A stretch of 10,535 nucleotides of DNA from Thiohalobacter sp. (GTDB lineage Bacteria > Pseudomonadota > Gammaproteobacteria > DSM-19610): the NCBI GenBank assembly GCA_027010005.1, contig JALVCM010000262.1, positions 1 to 10,535 on the forward strand. Reading direction: 5' to 3'. A program made the translations under genes and the position numbers. Position 1 is the first letter of the stretch. The number at the start of each line of letters is the position of its first letter. The notes under the pieces were generated by a model that worked only from the letters and a program-made list of their open reading frames with translations, did no database searches and had not been told where the DNA came from. This document shows positions 6,873 to 10,535 of this stretch, piece by piece.

Positions 6873-8575
6873 CACACGAGAGATATATCAGCCGGGGACG
6901 ACGGTTTGTTTTAATCGGACTGATGCTGGTCGGTTTCGGTGTGCTTGCCGGACGCAGTGCACAGCTGCAGCTGGTGGATGAGGCATTTCTCCAGGAGCAG
7001 GGTGACGCTCGTCATTTGCGTGTCGTGCAGGTACCTGCACACAGGGGAATGATCACCGATCGTAACGGTGAGCCGCTGGCCATCAGTACACCGGTACAGT
7101 CAGTGTGGGTCAATCCCCAGGAGCTTGTTGCATCACCCGGCGAGATGTCACGGGTGGCGCAGCTGCTGGCGCTGGATGCTGACCGGCTACAGCGCCTGAT
7201 TGGTCAGCGCAAGGACCGTGAGTTTGTCTATCTGCGCCGGCATGTTGCCCCGGATCTTGCGCAACAGGTGATGACGCTGGGTGTGCACGGTATTTACCTG
7301 CAGCGCGAGTACCGGCGTTACTATCCGGCTGGCGAAGTGGCCAGTCACCTGATCGGTTTTACCAATGTGGATGATCACGGTCAGGAAGGGCTGGAGCTGG
7401 CATACGATGAGTGGCTGACAGGTGAGCCGGGAGCCAAGCGTGTCATCAAGGACGGGCGGCGGAAAATTGTCGAGGACGTGGAGAATATCCGTTCGGCGCA
7501 CCCGGGTCGTGACCTGGCGTTAAGCATTGACCGTCGTATCCAGTACCTGGCTTATCGTGAACTGAAAGCAACTGTCGCACAGCATCATGCACGATCCGGG
7601 TCGGTGGTGGTGCTCGACAGTCATACCGGCGAGGTGCTGGCCCTGGCCAACCAGCCGTCTTTCAATCCGAACAACCGCAGGCGTCTCAAACCCGGCAGGT
7701 TGCGCAACCGTGCTGTTACCGATGTCTTTGAACCGGGCTCGACGATGAAGCCGTTCATCATCGCGGCAGCCCTGCAGACAGGGAAGTACCGCGCCGATAC
7801 TCATATTAATACGTCACCGGGCCTGTTCCAGGTAGGCGTACATACCATACGTGACATGCACGATTATGGCGTGCTGGATCTGACCGGCGTGATTCGCAAG
7901 TCGAGTAATGTTGCGGCCAGCAAGATTGCTTTATCGCTTGAACCTGAAATCCTGTGGGGCTTTCTGTCAGACGCTGGGTTTGGCATCTCCACAGGCAGTG
8001 GTTTCCCCGGCGAGGCCGATGGTCACCTGGCGAATTATCATCGCTGGCGCGATATCGAGCGTGCAACACTGGCGTACGGTTATGGACTCTCCGTGACTGC
8101 GATGCAGCTGGCGCAGGCCTACAGCGTATTTGCCAACGACGGCTACCGTGTGCCGGTTACTCTGTTGCGCCGTGAACAGAAGCCGGAACGCGAAGTCGTT
8201 TACTCGCCTGAAGTGGCGCGCAGTGTGCGGCACATGATGGAGGCCGTAGTGCACAAAGGTGGTACTGCGCCAAAGGCTGCTGTACCGGGTTACCGGGTGG
8301 CGGGAAAAACCGGCACAGTGCACAAATCCATATCCGGTGGTTATGCGGATGACAGGTATATTTCGGTGTTTGCCGGTATGGCCCCGGCCAGCAATCCGAG
8401 GCTGGTGATCGCGGTGGTCATCAATGAGCCACGAAATGGTGAGCATTTTGGCGGGCTGGTAGCCGGTCCTGCCTTTTCCCGCATCATGGCAGGTGCCTTG
8501 CGGCTGCTTAACGTAACACCGGATGACGTTCAGTTATTACACACGCAGCGGGACGGGCAGGGAGGTCCGGCATGA
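6869..8575 (+). CDS. ftsI: Septal peptidoglycan transpeptidase FtsI (PBP3)
   Basis: FtsI is the class B penicillin-binding protein that cross-links septal peptidoglycan as partner of FtsW in the divisome. The 568-residue product (588 in E. coli) has a short cytoplasmic N-terminus, one membrane anchor (about residues 13-33), the pedestal domain beginning with RGMITDRNG (59-67), and a C-terminal transpeptidase domain. The three catalytic motifs are intact: STMK with nucleophile S291, SSN at 345-347, and KTGT at 480-483. The sequence ends in VAGPAFSRIMAGALRLL, typical of the family, with little extra tail. It starts in a 4-base ATGA overlap with ftsL, and its own stop overlaps the murE start. 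Such coupling with ftsL suits two proteins that work in the same complex. It would be the target of beta-lactams such as aztreonam and cephalexin, by family knowledge. Confidence 0.98.
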   Translation: MTHERYISRGRRFVLIGLMLVGFGVLAGRSAQLQLVDEAFLQEQGDARHLRVVQVPAHRGMITDRNGEPLAISTPVQSVWVNPQELVASPGEMSRVAQLLALDADRLQRLIGQRKDREFVYLRRHVAPDLAQQVMTLGVHGIYLQREYRRYYPAGEVASHLIGFTNVDDHGQEGLELAYDEWLTGEPGAKRVIKDGRRKIVEDVENIRSAHPGRDLALSIDRRIQYLAYRELKATVAQHHARSGSVVVLDSHTGEVLALANQPSFNPNNRRRLKPGRLRNRAVTDVFEPGSTMKPFIIAAALQTGKYRADTHINTSPGLFQVGVHTIRDMHDYGVLDLTGVIRKSSNVAASKIALSLEPEILWGFLSDAGFGISTGSGFPGEADGHLANYHRWRDIERATLAYGYGLSVTAMQLAQAYSVFANDGYRVPVTLLRREQKPEREVVYSPEVARSVRHMMEAVVHKGGTAPKAAVPGYRVAGKTGTVHKSISGGYADDRYISVFAGMAPASNPRLVIAVVINEPRNGEHFGGLVAGPAFSRIMAGALRLLNVTPDDVQLLHTQRDGQGGPA

Positions 8576-10095
8576 TGGCGGTGCAGGCTTCTTCGCGCGG
8601 TATGCCGCTTACTGACCTGCTGGCAGGGCTGGTCGATCAGCGTGTGCCTGCAGATATTTGCGTTCAGGGTCTGGCGGCAGACAGTCGTGTCGTGCAACCG
8701 GGAGACCTGTTCCTGGCGTACCAGGGGCTACAGACACACGGACTGGAGTATCTTGCGCAGGCCATCGGGCAGGGCGCCGCGGCTGTGGTCTATGACCCTG
8801 AAGGTTGTCGTGCTGCAGATGTGTTGCTTGCCGATATTCCTGTACCGGCCATTGCGGTTGCCGGTCTTGCGCGGCAGCCTGGTGTGATTGCAGACCGTTT
8901 TTATGCTGAACCGTCACGGGATATGCAGGTAATCGGTGTGACCGGTACCGATGGCAAGACCTCGGTCAGCCATTTTATTGCCCAGGCCCTGTCGACAGGT
9001 GGCAAGCCGGCCGGTTTGCTGGGAACGCTGGGTTACGGTGTGTACGGTAATCTGAATGCACCAACACACACCACTCCGGATGCCTTGCGCCTGCAGGAAG
9101 AGCTCGCGACATTACGGGATGTCGGTGTGAAACAGGTTGCCATGGAAGTCTCGTCACATGCACTGGACCAGTATCGCTGCGCCGGTGTGCATTTTCATAC
9201 TGCTGTACTGACCCAGCTTAGTCGTGACCATCTTGATTACCACGGTAGCGTTGAGGCGTATGCCGATGCCAAGCGGCGGCTGTTCCGCTTGCCCGGACTG
9301 CAATGTGCCGTACTCAATGCTGATGACGCTTTCGGTCGTGAGCTGGCAGCCGAACTGGCCGGCAAGGTCCGTATTATCAGTTGGCAGACAGGGGTGAACA
9401 CGAAGCCGCTGGCGGATGAATGGCTGGCACTGCGTTCACTGCGTGCCTTGTCACAGGGTATGGCCTTGAATGTGGATTCCAGTTTTGGCGCAGCAACGTT
9501 CGAAACATGCCTGCTGGGTGATTTCAATGCGCAAAACCTGCTGGCAGCCCTTGCGGCCCTGCTGGCGTCCGGACAGACGCTGGATGATGCGGTGCAGTGC
9601 CTGTCACAGGTAACCACCGTGCCGGGCCGGATGGAGATGTTCAGCGTGCCGGGCCGGGCGCGTGCCGTGGTTGATTTTGCCCATACCCCGGCAGCACTCG
9701 AAGCTGCCCTCAAGGCATTGCGGCCGCACTGCAGCGGGGACCTGGTGTGTGTATTCGGTGCGGGCGGGGATCGTGATGCCGGCAAACGCCCACAGATGGG
9801 CGCTGTTGCCGAACGCTATGCGGATCGTGTCATAGTGACCAGCGATAACCCGCGCCACGAAGCGCCAAAGGACATCATGGCGCAGATTCTCGCCGGTATG
9901 GCGCAGCCACAGAACGTGGTACAGATTGAAGACCGCGGTGCAGCAATCCGTACAGCACTGTCCGGTGCCGGCACGGATGACCTGGTCCTGGTAGCGGGCA
10001 AGGGGCACGAGGAGACACAGCAGGTTGGTGATCTCAAAACTGCGTTCAGTGACCGTGATTTTGTAGCACGTTGTCTGAAAGGTGACGGGACATGA
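8572..10095 (+). CDS. murE: UDP-MurNAc-tripeptide synthetase MurE (meso-DAP adding)
   Basis: MurE is the cytoplasmic ATP-dependent ligase that adds the third amino acid to UDP-MurNAc-L-Ala-D-Glu. The 507-residue product shows all three Mur ligase domains: the UDP-binding domain with DSRVVQPGDLFLAYQG, the ATPase domain with P-loop TGTDGKTS (124-131) and the likely carbamylated lysine K234 in YADAKRRLF, and the C-terminal domain with VPGRMEMF, DFAHTP, and GKGHEETQ. The DNPR motif (425-428) is the meso-diaminopimelate recognition signature, which separates this enzyme from L-lysine-adding MurE and supports a Gram-negative cell wall. The P-loop has Asp where many MurE proteins have Asn (GTNGKT). 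Two ATG codons are adjacent (8572 and 8575); the first overlaps the ftsI stop in an ATGA, and a GGGAGG lies upstream within ftsI. Its stop overlaps murF. Confidence 0.98.
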   Translation: MMAVQASSRGMPLTDLLAGLVDQRVPADICVQGLAADSRVVQPGDLFLAYQGLQTHGLEYLAQAIGQGAAAVVYDPEGCRAADVLLADIPVPAIAVAGLARQPGVIADRFYAEPSRDMQVIGVTGTDGKTSVSHFIAQALSTGGKPAGLLGTLGYGVYGNLNAPTHTTPDALRLQEELATLRDVGVKQVAMEVSSHALDQYRCAGVHFHTAVLTQLSRDHLDYHGSVEAYADAKRRLFRLPGLQCAVLNADDAFGRELAAELAGKVRIISWQTGVNTKPLADEWLALRSLRALSQGMALNVDSSFGAATFETCLLGDFNAQNLLAALAALLASGQTLDDAVQCLSQVTTVPGRMEMFSVPGRARAVVDFAHTPAALEAALKALRPHCSGDLVCVFGAGGDRDAGKRPQMGAVAERYADRVIVTSDNPRHEAPKDIMAQILAGMAQPQNVVQIEDRGAAIRTALSGAGTDDLVLVAGKGHEETQQVGDLKTAFSDRDFVARCLKGDGT

Positions 10096-10535
10096 TGAGC
10101 ATGCTGCTGTCTGAAGCCGCCCGCGTGCTGAAAGGCACGCTCCATGGTGCGGATGTCACCTTTACCGGCCTGAGCACCGATACGCGAACCCTCAGTCAGG
10201 GAAACCTGTTTGTTGCGCTTCAGGGGCCGAATTTTGATGGTCATGATTACCTGCAGCAGGCACAGCACGAAGGTGCGGTGGCGGCAGCTGTCAGTCACAT
10301 TGTGGAGTCTCCGCTGCCACAGCTCGAGGTCGCTGATACACGTGTTGCGCTGGGGCGGCTGGCAGCATACTGGCGCTCACGTTTTGATCTGCCGGTGGTC
10401 GCCGTGACCGGCAGTAATGGCAAGACCACGGTCAGGGAGATGATTGCAGCAATTTTGCGTCCCTGCGGCGAAACCCTGGTGACACGTGGAAACCTGAATA
10501 ATGATATTGGTGTGCCGCTGACACTGTCCGGTTTG
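10092..10535 (+). CDS. murF: UDP-MurNAc-tripeptide--D-alanyl-D-alanine ligase MurF (partial, N-terminus)
   Basis: MurF joins D-Ala-D-Ala to UDP-MurNAc-tripeptide, the last cytoplasmic step to the pentapeptide precursor. Only the first 148 codons lie in the window; the full protein is usually about 450 residues. The N-terminal domain shows GLSTDTRTLSQGNLFVALQG followed by FDGHDYLQQA, the usual MurF substrate-binding segment. The ATP-binding P-loop GSNGKTT lies at residues 107-113 in VVAVTGSNGKTTVREM, followed by GNLNNDIGVPLTL, which is characteristic of MurF rather than MurE or MurC. The ATG at 10092 overlaps the murE stop (ATGA); further in-frame ATGs at 10095 and 10101 are possible starts. 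A GGTGACGGGA stretch upstream offers a weak Shine-Dalgarno. In most proteobacteria mraY follows, which is beyond the edge. Confidence 0.97.
   Translation, partial: MMSMLLSEAARVLKGTLHGADVTFTGLSTDTRTLSQGNLFVALQGPNFDGHDYLQQAQHEGAVAAAVSHIVESPLPQLEVADTRVALGRLAAYWRSRFDLPVVAVTGSNGKTTVREMIAAILRPCGETLVTRGNLNNDIGVPLTLSGL

Overview
The window is a chromosomal housekeeping segment from a Gram-negative bacterium, most likely a gammaproteobacterium. The evidence is the gene order uvrA / YajR-like transporter / ssb next to a division and cell wall (dcw) cluster, a meso-diaminopimelate type MurE (DNPR motif), an SSB whose key aromatic residues fall at the E. coli positions, and a moderately GC-rich coding style. 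The isolated persulfide dioxygenase-like gene hints at a lineage with active sulfur metabolism, but that is only an inference.

Layout. Positions 1-1927 (minus) carry the first 642 codons of uvrA, cut by the window edge inside the second Walker A motif. A short divergent promoter region separates it from a YajR-type MFS transporter (2002-3390, plus) with a soluble C-terminal YAM domain, followed after 145 bases by ssb (3536-3985, plus). A Blh/ETHE1-like metallo-beta-lactamase-fold protein (3982-4887, minus) converges on ssb, and the two stop codons share a single CTAG. A 340-base gene-free region (4888-5227) follows. Its left half is AT-rich and holds a possible divergent promoter. Its right end holds a strong sigma70-type promoter and a striking array of 10-base repeats, the expected operator of MraZ.

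From 5228 to the right edge lies the start of the dcw cluster: mraZ, rsmH, ftsL, ftsI, murE and partial murF, all on the plus strand. The four junctions rsmH/ftsL, ftsL/ftsI, ftsI/murE and murE/murF each use a 4-base ATGA start-stop overlap, so the cluster is probably one translationally coupled operon. It supplies septal peptidoglycan synthesis: FtsL and FtsI in the divisome, MurE and MurF for UDP-MurNAc-pentapeptide, RsmH for 16S rRNA methylation, and MraZ as autoregulator of the promoter.

I found no mobile element, CRISPR array, tRNA, rRNA or unknown multi-gene system. The most noteworthy points are the MraZ-box array, the shared-stop convergent pair, the solitary persulfide dioxygenase-like gene, a methionine in the second UvrA Walker A motif, and the lack of a recognisable LexA box before uvrA and ssb.
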